A DNA stretch of 64,000 nucleotides from Flectobacillus roseus (GTDB taxonomy: Bacteria; Bacteroidota; Bacteroidia; Cytophagales; Spirosomataceae), in assembly GCF_030056665.1 (NCBI RefSeq), contig NZ_JASHIG010000007.1. The stretch is one strand, 5' to 3'. This document shows, piece after piece, positions 27,817 to 35,760 of the stretch (position 1 is its first letter; each line of letters opens with the position of its first letter). The notes beneath the pieces are model-generated. The model had not been told where the DNA came from. It saw only the letters and a list, made by a program, of their open reading frames with translations, and made no database searches. The translations under genes and the position numbers were made by a program.

Positions 27817-29157
27817 ATGTCAGTAATATTAACCGAAGAAGAAGCAAAAGCCTTGTTGAAAAAGGTAATGAGCTATTCAAAATCCGACGAATGTGAGGCT
27901 AATTTATTAGGAAATATTCGTGGAAATATTCGATATGCACGCAACGAGGTATCAACCAGTGGCGCATTAATCAATCAAAATTTACAAGTACAATCTGCAT
28001 TTGGTAAAAAAGTAGGTGTGGCTACTATCGACGAGTTTGATGATGCTTCTTTAGAAAAGGTAGTTCGTCGTTCGGAAGAATTAGCTCGCCTTGCTCCAGA
28101 AAATCCTGAATATGTAGGACTTTTGGGACCACAGCAGTATAAAAGTCACTCATTAGGATACGTAGAAGATACAGCGAATATCAATCCTGATACTCGTGCA
28201 GATATGGTCTTCAAAAGTCTCGAGTTGGCTCGTGCACAAAAATTAGTAGCGGCAGGCTTTCTGGAAGATCAAAAAGGCTTTTCTGCCATGATGAACTCGA
28301 AAGGATTGTTTGCTTATTATAAAGACTCAGGTATTAATTTCTCCCTGACCGTTCGTACAGAGGACGGCACAGGTTCGGGTTATGTAACTAGAGGGTACAA
28401 CGACGTTAAAAAATTGGATACGGTTGCTGCCACAAAAATTGCGATGCAAAAAGCAGTTGGTTCTAAAAATGCCAAAGCGTTAGAACCTGGTAAATACACC
28501 GTAATCCTCGAACCAACAGCCGCAGCGGTATTGCTCGAAAGTATTTATTTTGATATGGATGCTCGTAGTGCCGACGAAGGTCGTTCGTTTTTTAGTAAAC
28601 AAGGTGGAAAAACCAAAATAGGAGATAAGATTGTTGACGAACGTGTCACAATTTTCTCTGACCCTGCTTATCCAGCGCTTCCTGGTGCTCCTTGGGCAGG
28701 TGATGGTCAACCACAAGAAAAAGTGACTTGGATAGAAAAAGGTGTGGTCAAAAACCTAGCCTATTCTCGCTATTGGGCACAACAGAAAAAAGTAAAGCCT
28801 TTACCATTTCCAAGTAATGTGATTATGGAAGGGGGGACTGCCACGCTCGAAGAAATGATTAAGAGTACAAAACGAGGTATTTTGGTTACAAAACTCTGGT
28901 ACATTCGCCCTGTTGACCCGCAGACTCTATTACAAACAGGTCTAACACGTGACGGTACTTTCTTGATAGAAGATGGAAAAATTAAGTATCCTGTAAAAAA
29001 CTTTCGTTTCAACGAAAGCCCAATCATTATGTTGAACAACCTAGAAATGTTGGGTAAAACAGAGCGTGTTGTAAGTACTGAATCAAACGCCAACTATATG
29101 GTACCTCCAATGAAGATTCGTGAATTTACGTTCTCATCATTGTCGGATGCAGTGTAG
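27817..29157 (+). CDS. TldE/PmbA-family protein, copy 2
   Basis: A 446-aa paralogue of the TldE at 24388-25704, with SEVSTSG-like region near residues 45-50, KALEPGKYTVILEP and the C-terminal KIREFTFSSLSDAV. It lacks HExxxH and a signal peptide. It differs from copy 1 mainly in the first 180 residues and in a short insertion before the C-terminus (VVSTESNANYMVPP). The duplicated unit is therefore the whole tldD-tldE pair, followed by divergence, which suggests two heterodimers with different substrates rather than simple dosage. Confidence 0.9.
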   Translation: MSVILTEEEAKALLKKVMSYSKSDECEANLLGNIRGNIRYARNEVSTSGALINQNLQVQSAFGKKVGVATIDEFDDASLEKVVRRSEELARLAPENPEYVGLLGPQQYKSHSLGYVEDTANINPDTRADMVFKSLELARAQKLVAAGFLEDQKGFSAMMNSKGLFAYYKDSGINFSLTVRTEDGTGSGYVTRGYNDVKKLDTVAATKIAMQKAVGSKNAKALEPGKYTVILEPTAAAVLLESIYFDMDARSADEGRSFFSKQGGKTKIGDKIVDERVTIFSDPAYPALPGAPWAGDGQPQEKVTWIEKGVVKNLAYSRYWAQQKKVKPLPFPSNVIMEGGTATLEEMIKSTKRGILVTKLWYIRPVDPQTLLQTGLTRDGTFLIEDGKIKYPVKNFRFNESPIIMLNNLEMLGKTERVVSTESNANYMVPPMKIREFTFSSLSDAV

Positions 29158-29165
29158 TAATGATG

Positions 29166-29272
29166 TCGGATTTCTGATTTTTGATTTCGGAAGTAAAAGA
29201 GACTTTCTAGGATATTACGATATAAAATAGAGGTTTTTATATTTCCGAAATCAGAAATCTCAAATCCACAAT
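29166..29272. repeat. Inverted heptamer hairpin after the second tldE
   Basis: The left arm has four heptamers (29166-29193, consensus TCTGATT). The right arm has four of the complementary type (29245-29272, CCGAAAT then variants). The arms pair over most of their length across a 51-bp AT-rich spacer. It is the same CCNNAAT / ATTNNGG family as at 41.1-41.4 kb. Confidence 0.85.
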
Positions 29273-29323
29273 AAAGCTGTTTAAACTTTTCAAAAAGCAT
29301 ATTTTGTTGATTAATTCTTCGTC

Positions 29324-29432
29324 TTACTTTTTGTCTTGATACAAAAAGTAACAAAAAAATCAAGAATTTATAAACTCGCTTCGCTCAAACAGTATAAATT
29401 CATTGCTTACGCAAGCAACTTTACGAAAGTTT
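29324..29432. repeat. Cluster of three perfect hairpins
   Basis: TTACTTTTTGT (29324-29334) pairs perfectly with 29341-29351. TTGCTT/AAGCAA (29403-29418) and AACTTT/AAAGTT (29418-29432) are two more. The motif around the first hairpin, with AACAAAAAAATCAAG after it and CTCGCTTCGCTCAAAC further on, looks like a dispersed intergenic repeat common in Bacteroidota genomes, from memory only. Confidence 0.65.
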
Positions 29433-29478
29433 AAATAGAGAAAATTTGAGTATAAAATTAGAAAATCCAAATTTTCTT

Positions 29479-29582
29479 AAGCCCAAAGCCCAAAGCCCAA
29501 AGCCCAAAGCCCAAAGCCCAAAGCCCAAAGCCCAAAGCCCAAAGCCCAAAGCCCAAAGCCCAAAGCCCAAAGCCCAAAGCCC
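29479..29582 (+). repeat. Perfect AAAGCCC heptamer array (14 full copies plus a partial one)
   Basis: AAGCCC (29479-29484) is followed by 14 identical AAAGCCC units (29485-29582) with no mismatch. The array ends 25 bp before the ATG of the DUF4159 gene. The minus strand reads GGGCTTT repeated, i.e. G3 runs with 4-nt loops, a canonical G-quadruplex motif. Because 7 is not a multiple of 3, any copy-number change would shift a frame translated through it. Confidence 0.97.
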
Positions 29583-29607
29583 TTACAGTATCACGACTCT
29601 CAAAATT

Positions 29608-30222
29608 ATGAAACCATTTGTATTTACTCGTATTCAATATAACTCAGGCGACTGGGATACCGATCAACGAATGCCCTCCAATCTGCTTAATTCGTTGGTT
29701 GAGTACACTACTATTCCAATCGATGAAAAGGAAAAAGTGGTTTTATTGAGTAGTAACGAGATTTTTAAAAGCCCTTTCTGCTATTTGAGTGGTCATAAAT
29801 TAGTAGAGTTTTCGAGTAAAGAACGAGATATTTTTCACCGATATGTACAAAACGGTGGATTTGTATTTGTAGACGATTGTAATCATGATATTGATGGGCT
29901 ATTTGCAAAGTCATTTGAGCAAGAAATGGCTAAAACTTTCGGACAAAAAGCCCTTCAAAAGATTCCTAATACTCACGAAATTTATCGATGTTTCTTCGAA
30001 TTTGAAGGTCCGCCAACTACCAGCTTTGAACTAAACGGCTGGGGCGACGATCTTGTGCATGATTATCTCAAAGCAGTTACCATCAACGGACGTATTGGCG
30101 TATTGTATAGCAACAAAGACTACGGTTGCGAATGGGATTATGATTTTCGCAATAAACGTTGGCTTGCCGAGGATAATACCAAATTTGGTGTCAATATCAT
30201 CAATTATGCTTTGACCATGTAA
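29608..30222 (+). CDS. DUF4159-domain protein
   Basis: A 204-aa protein matching the DUF4159 family throughout: FTRIQYNSGDWDTDQRMPSN at the start, FVDDCNHDIDGLF in the middle (the region resembling a Rossmann/glutamine-amidotransferase-like fold) and CEWDYDFRN near the end. Its biochemical role is unknown. The frame is open further upstream only because the AAAGCCC array has no stops; the ATG at 29608 is the natural start. DUF4159 genes recur beside MoxR-DUF58-BatA clusters, as here, where moxR starts 108 bp downstream. No signal peptide is seen. Confidence 0.88.
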   Translation: MKPFVFTRIQYNSGDWDTDQRMPSNLLNSLVEYTTIPIDEKEKVVLLSSNEIFKSPFCYLSGHKLVEFSSKERDIFHRYVQNGGFVFVDDCNHDIDGLFAKSFEQEMAKTFGQKALQKIPNTHEIYRCFFEFEGPPTTSFELNGWGDDLVHDYLKAVTINGRIGVLYSNKDYGCEWDYDFRNKRWLAEDNTKFGVNIINYALTM

Positions 30223-30330
30223 GATTTTAAGAATCTTTCTCAAAGGCAAAATTGCTAATGATGAGCACTCTCAATTACGACAATTAATGGCTAAACAGAT
30301 AGAGCCATCTCACTATATTTTCATTAACAA

Positions 30331-31317
30331 ATGACACTGGAAACAAAAGAGCTTCAATATTATAAATCTTTGGTGAGCAAATTACCGCTTCTCAAAAAGG
30401 AAATCGCAAAAGTTATTATCGGGCAAGAGGAGGCTATCGACGAGATTATTATTTCCCTTTTGGCTGGCGGACACTGCTTACTCGAAGGTGTGCCTGGGTT
30501 AGCAAAAACCCTCATGGTAAAAACGATTTCGGAGGCACTTGAAATGCAATTCAAACGTATTCAATTTACGCCAGACCTTATGCCAGGCGATATTGTTGGT
30601 ACTGAGATTTTGGAAGAAGACCACGAAACAGGCAAGAAGTTCTTTAAATTTAGTAAAGGACCTATTTTTGCCAATATCGTTTTGGCCGATGAAATTAACC
30701 GTACGCCACCCAAAACACAGGCTGCTTTGCTCGAAGCTATGCAAGAATACAAGGTGACTTATGCGGGGACCAACTACGATTTGCCAAAACCATTCCTCAT
30801 TATTGCTACACAAAACCCTATTGAACAAGCGGGAACTTATCCACTACCAGAGGCACAACTCGACCGCTTTTTACTATATATCAAACTAGGATATCCTTCC
30901 GAAGCCGAAGAATTACAAGTATTAAAGAGCACCACTGGTTCTGGAAAACCGACTTTATCAGCCGTCATGAGCGATAAAGATATTTTGGATTTACAAAAAC
31001 TAACGCGTCAAGTACACATCAGTGATGAATTGATAGAGGAAGTCAATCGTATCGTAAGAAGTACTCGTCCTGATACTACAAGCTCGGCTTTTGTGAAAGA
31101 ATGGTGCGATTGGGGCGCAGGTCCACGTGCGGGACAAGCCTTGGTATTATGTGCCAAAGCCCGTGCCGTGTTAAATGAACGTTTTGCTGTTATTCCTGAG
31201 GATATCCATACACTAGCTTATCCTATTTTACGCCATCGTATTTCCTTAAATTTCCGTGCAGAAGCCGAAGGTATCGCTCCTGATGATGTAATCAAAGCTA
31301 TGCTTTCAGGAAGATAG
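30331..31317 (+). CDS. MoxR-family AAA+ ATPase
   Basis: A 328-aa AAA+ protein with Walker A GVPGLAKT (53-60), Walker B VLADE (D120-E121), sensor TQNP and the AAA lid. MoxR ATPases act as chaperones for the assembly or metal loading of partner proteins, which usually include the von Willebrand-type DUF58 and BatA proteins encoded next to them. Both follow directly (31407 and 32308), so this is a typical MoxR cluster. The client of this one is unknown; the linked TldD/TldE proteins are candidates by position only. Confidence 0.95.
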   Translation: MTLETKELQYYKSLVSKLPLLKKEIAKVIIGQEEAIDEIIISLLAGGHCLLEGVPGLAKTLMVKTISEALEMQFKRIQFTPDLMPGDIVGTEILEEDHETGKKFFKFSKGPIFANIVLADEINRTPPKTQAALLEAMQEYKVTYAGTNYDLPKPFLIIATQNPIEQAGTYPLPEAQLDRFLLYIKLGYPSEAEELQVLKSTTGSGKPTLSAVMSDKDILDLQKLTRQVHISDELIEEVNRIVRSTRPDTTSSAFVKEWCDWGAGPRAGQALVLCAKARAVLNERFAVIPEDIHTLAYPILRHRISLNFRAEAEGIAPDDVIKAMLSGR

Positions 31318-31373
31318 AATAATGAAAAATGGATAATCATTGAGCTAAAGAGTTGAAGGACAAGCTGTATTTC

Positions 31374-31401
31374 ATCACTCAAAACTCATCACTCACAACT
31401 T
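31374..31401 (+). repeat. Four heptamers before the DUF58 start codon
   Basis: ATCACTC (31374), AAAACTC (31381), ATCACTC (31388) and ACAACTT (31395) form a 7-nt register that ends 5 bp before the ATG at 31407. A similar heptamer (ATTCACA / ACTCACA) is found at 57.9 kb. Confidence 0.75.
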
Positions 31402-31406
31402 AAAGA

Positions 31407-32258
31407 ATGGCTTTACTCAGTTCCGAATTAGTAAAAATTACCAATCTCCAATTAGCCAGCAAATTGGTAAGTGAGGAACTAATGTTAGGGATTCACGCCA
31501 GTAAAAGATACGGCTATGGGATTGAATTTGAGCAATATAGACATTATGAAATAGGAGACGATCCCAAACGCATAGATTGGAAACTTTTTGCTCGTACTCA
31601 AAAACATTTGGTGCGAGAGTCTTCTACCGAAAGTAATTATCATATCCGTTTTGTACTTGACCTTTCGGGGTCGATGAATTATACCGAAGAGGGTGTAAGT
31701 CGACTGCAATATTGCAAAATACTGTTGGCTTCGATTGCCTACATGGGTTTTCGACAAGGCGATCAACTGAGTTTATATGTGCTGAAAGACAACCAAGTGC
31801 ATACGTTGGTAGCCACAGGTAAACAGGCTTTTCAACGAATTTTATATGCTTTGGAAAAAGCAGAAGCATCTGGAAAATGGACAAGCGATACGAAGAGTTT
31901 TCCTGTTTTTCAACAAAAACAAAAAGAGATACTCTTTTTTGCATCAGACCTTTTGCAGTTGGATAATGAATGGATTCAGTTATTGAAAAAATTAGCGAAT
32001 CCACGACGTGAAATCTATGTTTTTCAAGTACTTGGACAGCATGAGCTCGATTTTGATTTAAAAGGATTTTACCGTTTCAAAGATTTAGAAACAGGTCAGG
32101 AAGTGGAGCTTCAGGCAGAGCAAATTAAAGCAGAAGTCAAAGCCAATGCCGAATCGTTTTTGTCACAAATCGAATCAGATTTAAAAGTGCCTTTTGTTTA
32201 CTGGAAAAAAATCAGTCTCAAAGACCCTATCGCAGGTATTATCCGAGAGATACTTTGA
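31407..32258 (+). CDS. DUF58-domain protein (von Willebrand factor A-like)
   Basis: A 283-aa cytoplasmic protein with the DUF58 hallmark GDDPKRIDWKLFART (50-64) and a metal-binding-site-like D-L-S-G-S at D85-S89 from a vWA fold. DUF58 proteins work with MoxR ATPases and BatA/B-type membrane proteins. It sits 89 bp after moxR and 49 bp before the BatA-type gene. The gap before it holds a heptamer array rather than a terminator, so one operon is likely. Confidence 0.93.
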   Translation: MALLSSELVKITNLQLASKLVSEELMLGIHASKRYGYGIEFEQYRHYEIGDDPKRIDWKLFARTQKHLVRESSTESNYHIRFVLDLSGSMNYTEEGVSRLQYCKILLASIAYMGFRQGDQLSLYVLKDNQVHTLVATGKQAFQRILYALEKAEASGKWTSDTKSFPVFQQKQKEILFFASDLLQLDNEWIQLLKKLANPRREIYVFQVLGQHELDFDLKGFYRFKDLETGQEVELQAEQIKAEVKANAESFLSQIESDLKVPFVYWKKISLKDPIAGIIREIL

Positions 32259-32307
32259 TGTAACATAAATCAAGCTGATTTTGAACTTTCAAATTTTGAC
32301 TATTCTA

Positions 32308-33492
32308 ATGATAGATTTTAATACGCCAACATTGCTTTGGGGCTTGTTTGGTCTAGCGATTCCGATTCTGATACACTTCTGGCATCAGAAGCAAGGAAAA
32401 CGATTAGATTGGGCTGCAACTCAGTGGTTAAGCGAGAAAAACTTACAACAAGCTAGAGGTATACGCCTTGATAATATTTGGCTATTAATCTTGCGTTTGG
32501 CGATTGTACTATTGCTATGCTTAGCTTTAGCCAAGCCACTTTGGAATACTTTTCAAACGTCTTCCTCCTTCTCTAAAATCCATCTGATAGAGCCGAACAC
32601 ATTGGTTACCAATAACTTTCGATTTGAAATAGAGGAGGCTCTCAAAAAAGGTGAACCTTGTTTTTGGATAGAAAACTCTCCCAGTGAACTGAAAGATTTG
32701 TCTGAACAACCTAAAGAAATTATAGAGGCAAGAGTATTACAAAATGCACTTATTGACTTAGGGAAAAAGTATCCAAAGCAGTCTGTGGAATTGTATGTGG
32801 TGAACCAACAGTCATTGACAAATTTACCCGTAATTTATCACTCAACTCCACTGAATTTACACGTTATTTCTGATAGTACTAGGCAACATCAAGTAAAGGT
32901 TTGGCAAGTAGAAGGACAGAAAAATATTGGTATAAATGCTGAAGGTCAATTAGGAATAGTCACTACTAATAATCCTGAAATAGTACAAAAAGGTGCATTG
33001 AAGGTTTGGATTTCAACGTCGGAATCTGCACAAAAAACATTGAAAGCTAGTTTGAAGGCCATAGAGGAGGTATATCAATTACCGATTCAATTTTTGGATA
33101 ATAATCAAAAGGAGCAAGCACAATTAGTTTGTACTAGTCAAATCCCTCAAGTGCTAAATCCTGAAGTATTATACTTGATTCCTGAAAGTGATAAGCATTC
33201 GCAAAAGTCCTTGGCGTCTAATGTAATAGAATGGTCAGGCTCTATGAATCCTCAAACTGATGATGCGGTATTTGAGGGGAAATTTCCTGCATGGATATTA
33301 GAGAAAATTCTAAACTTTCAAGGAATAAAAGCTGAGAATAATACCATTTCAAATCGCCAGTTGAAAGCTTTGTTTAAGGAACAAAAATTAGTCAAACCAC
33401 TCGAAACTGAATGGTTTACCGCAGTATTAATCACTCTCTTGGTTTTATTGCTTAGTCTTGAGCGCTGGCTCGCAATTCACCGAAACGTATGA
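32308..33492 (+). CDS. BatA-type membrane protein
   Basis: A 394-aa protein with the N-terminal BatA/aerotolerance signature: TPTLLWGLFGLAIPILIHFWHQ, then a second hydrophobic segment (LLILRLAIVLLLCLALAKPL). A third membrane segment (about 372-386, VLITLLVLLLSLERWL) is close to the C-terminus. The middle is probably periplasmic and has no full vWA metal site. In frame, a TTG at 32281 lies upstream, but the ATG at 32308 gives the usual BatA start. The stop overlaps the next start (ATGA at 33489-33492), so the two are translationally coupled. Confidence 0.88.
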   Translation: MIDFNTPTLLWGLFGLAIPILIHFWHQKQGKRLDWAATQWLSEKNLQQARGIRLDNIWLLILRLAIVLLLCLALAKPLWNTFQTSSSFSKIHLIEPNTLVTNNFRFEIEEALKKGEPCFWIENSPSELKDLSEQPKEIIEARVLQNALIDLGKKYPKQSVELYVVNQQSLTNLPVIYHSTPLNLHVISDSTRQHQVKVWQVEGQKNIGINAEGQLGIVTTNNPEIVQKGALKVWISTSESAQKTLKASLKAIEEVYQLPIQFLDNNQKEQAQLVCTSQIPQVLNPEVLYLIPESDKHSQKSLASNVIEWSGSMNPQTDDAVFEGKFPAWILEKILNFQGIKAENNTISNRQLKALFKEQKLVKPLETEWFTAVLITLLVLLLSLERWLAIHRNV

Positions 33493-35696
33493 ATCCTTTT
33501 TTTCAAATCATATCAAAAGTTAAATGGCAATTGCATACCGAGGATTTGCTCAGAGGGCTATCCGTTTTCGGCGTAATGGCTATTTGGCTTCATTATTACT
33601 TCCCCAATGTCATCTGGACATGGGCTTTGTCTTTTGTCGTTGCCTCGGCTTGGTCTTTTTGGAAAGGCTTTTTTTCCACAAAACACCAACAGGCCATTCG
33701 CTTGGTGCATCAAAAAATCGATAATACCGAATATAGCCTAGACTTATTAGCGAAAAACGAGCTCAATATTGCTGAGCAGCTCCAACTTAATCGTTTGCTT
33801 GAAAAAGGTAATATTCAAACACCTTGGGTTTTTACGCATCACTTATGGTATTATCTGGGAGCCGTCGGTGCATCGATTTTATTGACCGTTTTGTTTGACC
33901 AATCTTTTGTTCAAAAACTTTCTGAAAAGTCTTTGACAGAAATTGTTTCTGGAAAAAAAGATACGCCAGCCATACCACCCCAATTCGAAAAAGCACTTTT
34001 AACGGTCGTACCGCCAGCTTATACTGGTTTGAAAACGGTGCAATCCGAGCAACTAAATGCTTCGGCTATTGTAGGCTCAAATTTGACTTGGCAGTTGTCA
34101 TTTTCACACCAAGATCAACTCAAAGTAAAGCTCAGTAATGCCAGAGGCGTTGAACTTCCTTTTACACAGAAAGAAAATAAATATGTTTACCAAGATCAAT
34201 TGTTGAGCTCTGGATTATATGCCATAAAAGCCTATTGGAAAGACTCATTGATTTATGCTTCAGACTATTATCGCTTGGAGGCATTGCCAGATGTTGCGCC
34301 CAAAATAGAACCTAGTAGCAAAGAATTGTATAGTTTTCATTACCTCAAAGACCCGAAAACAGTACAGTTGAATGCCAAGGTTTCGGATGATTTTATGGTA
34401 AATGAAGTGTATATGATTGCGACTTTGGCAAGAGGTAGTGGTGAAAATGTAAAGTTTCGTGAAGTAAAAATGCCTATCACACAAAAGGCATTCAAATCAG
34501 CACAATTGAGCAAATCTATTGACTTAAAAGCACTCAATTTTACCCCAGGAGACGAATTGTATTATTATTGGGCAGCTATAGATAACCGTCGCCCAAAGCC
34601 AAACTTTACAAAATCAGATACCTATTTTATTGTTTATAAGGATACCACTAAGGCAGAAGAATCAGATTTGGCAACGATGGCCATGAATATCATGCCTGAG
34701 TATTTCAGAAGTCAAAGACAGATTATTATTGATACTGAAAAACTGATTGCTAAACGTAAAAAAATAGCAGATAAGGAGTTTAAAAGTGCTTCAAACGAGA
34801 TTGGGTTTGACCAAAAAACGCTGCGTTTGAGATATGGACAATATTTGGGTGAAGAGTTCGAAAATTCGATAGGAGGAGGCAATCCCCTGCCAGACAATGC
34901 GGACAAAGATGGCGATATTCTAAAAGGCTTTCGTCATGCACATGATGAAGGCGAGCATGAACATGACCAAGCTGAAAAACATGAGGAAGAGCATCATCAT
35001 CATCATGAACAGCCAAATGACGACAATAAAGACCCTTTGGCCAGTATGTTGGCTGATTATGTACACTCGCATGATGATGGTGAGGCAAATACCTTTTACG
35101 AACAGTCAACCAGAAGTTTGCTGAAATCATCACTAGAACAAATGTGGCAATCCGAACTACATTTGCGTATGTATGAGCCAGAAAAGGCCTTGCCTTATGA
35201 GAAAAAGGCGCTAGAATTTTTGAAAGCCGCCCAACACAAAGCCCGAACTTTTGCCAAAAAGACAAGCTTCGATCCGCCTCCGATCAAGGAAAAAGAAAAA
35301 CGCTTATCGGGAGAGTTAACTAAGTTTAATGCAAAATTTAGTTATGCAAAAAATCTTTCTCAAGCACAATTAACAGCCTTGGCAGCCGAAGTAATGGGGT
35401 ATTTACAAGAAGAAAAATCGCTCAATGGTTTGCAAAAACAAAAGGTGCTTACCTTAAGTATGGCATTGAGTCAGAAGGTGTTGAATACAGGTATGGACCA
35501 ATGGAGTATTTTGTCGGATTTACAAAAACTGGCAAGCGGAAAAGTCTTGGACTCAATACAAGCCAAACGCCTGAACACTCGCATTTTTGCCTTACTCAAT
35601 ACAGATTTACCCAAACCGTCATCAGCAACGCCACAAGGCAATGTATCTGAAAAAAGATTGGAAAAATCCTTTTTTAAAAATTGGGCAAACAATTAG
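33489..35696 (+). CDS. DUF4175-type membrane protein with a His-rich segment
   Basis: A 735-aa protein with two membrane regions near the N-terminus (about 14-58 and 118-138) and a large domain predicted to lie outside the cytoplasm. It fits the DUF4175 family found in MoxR clusters. Residues about 480-515 are very rich in His, Asp and Glu (HAHDEGEHEHDQ, then EEHHHHHEQ), and HSHDDGE follows near 530: a likely metal-binding stretch or disordered linker. The last 200 residues are helical. The start overlaps the previous stop. The long minus-strand frame over the His-rich part is a shadow. Confidence 0.88.
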   Translation: MNPFFQIISKVKWQLHTEDLLRGLSVFGVMAIWLHYYFPNVIWTWALSFVVASAWSFWKGFFSTKHQQAIRLVHQKIDNTEYSLDLLAKNELNIAEQLQLNRLLEKGNIQTPWVFTHHLWYYLGAVGASILLTVLFDQSFVQKLSEKSLTEIVSGKKDTPAIPPQFEKALLTVVPPAYTGLKTVQSEQLNASAIVGSNLTWQLSFSHQDQLKVKLSNARGVELPFTQKENKYVYQDQLLSSGLYAIKAYWKDSLIYASDYYRLEALPDVAPKIEPSSKELYSFHYLKDPKTVQLNAKVSDDFMVNEVYMIATLARGSGENVKFREVKMPITQKAFKSAQLSKSIDLKALNFTPGDELYYYWAAIDNRRPKPNFTKSDTYFIVYKDTTKAEESDLATMAMNIMPEYFRSQRQIIIDTEKLIAKRKKIADKEFKSASNEIGFDQKTLRLRYGQYLGEEFENSIGGGNPLPDNADKDGDILKGFRHAHDEGEHEHDQAEKHEEEHHHHHEQPNDDNKDPLASMLADYVHSHDDGEANTFYEQSTRSLLKSSLEQMWQSELHLRMYEPEKALPYEKKALEFLKAAQHKARTFAKKTSFDPPPIKEKEKRLSGELTKFNAKFSYAKNLSQAQLTALAAEVMGYLQEEKSLNGLQKQKVLTLSMALSQKVLNTGMDQWSILSDLQKLASGKVLDSIQAKRLNTRIFALLNTDLPKPSSATPQGNVSEKRLEKSFFKNWANN

Positions 35697-35760
35697 GTAG
35701 AGAACTTGCATGCAAGGTCTTCAAGTAGATAAATCAAAAATCTACAGGAAATAGCACGCA

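Noticed and set aside
29479..29582. CRISPR array
   Set aside because: The unit is 7 nt with no spacers and no cas genes are near.
29446..29607. Upstream extension of the DUF4159 protein with a KPKAQSP repeat
   Set aside because: The peptide repeat is just the AAAGCCC array read in one frame; the start would be TTG and the family begins at the ATG 29608.
34780..35265. Long minus-strand frame of 161 codons
   Set aside because: It is the shadow of the His-rich part of the DUF4175-type gene; His codons read as Met/Val/stop-free sequence on the other strand.
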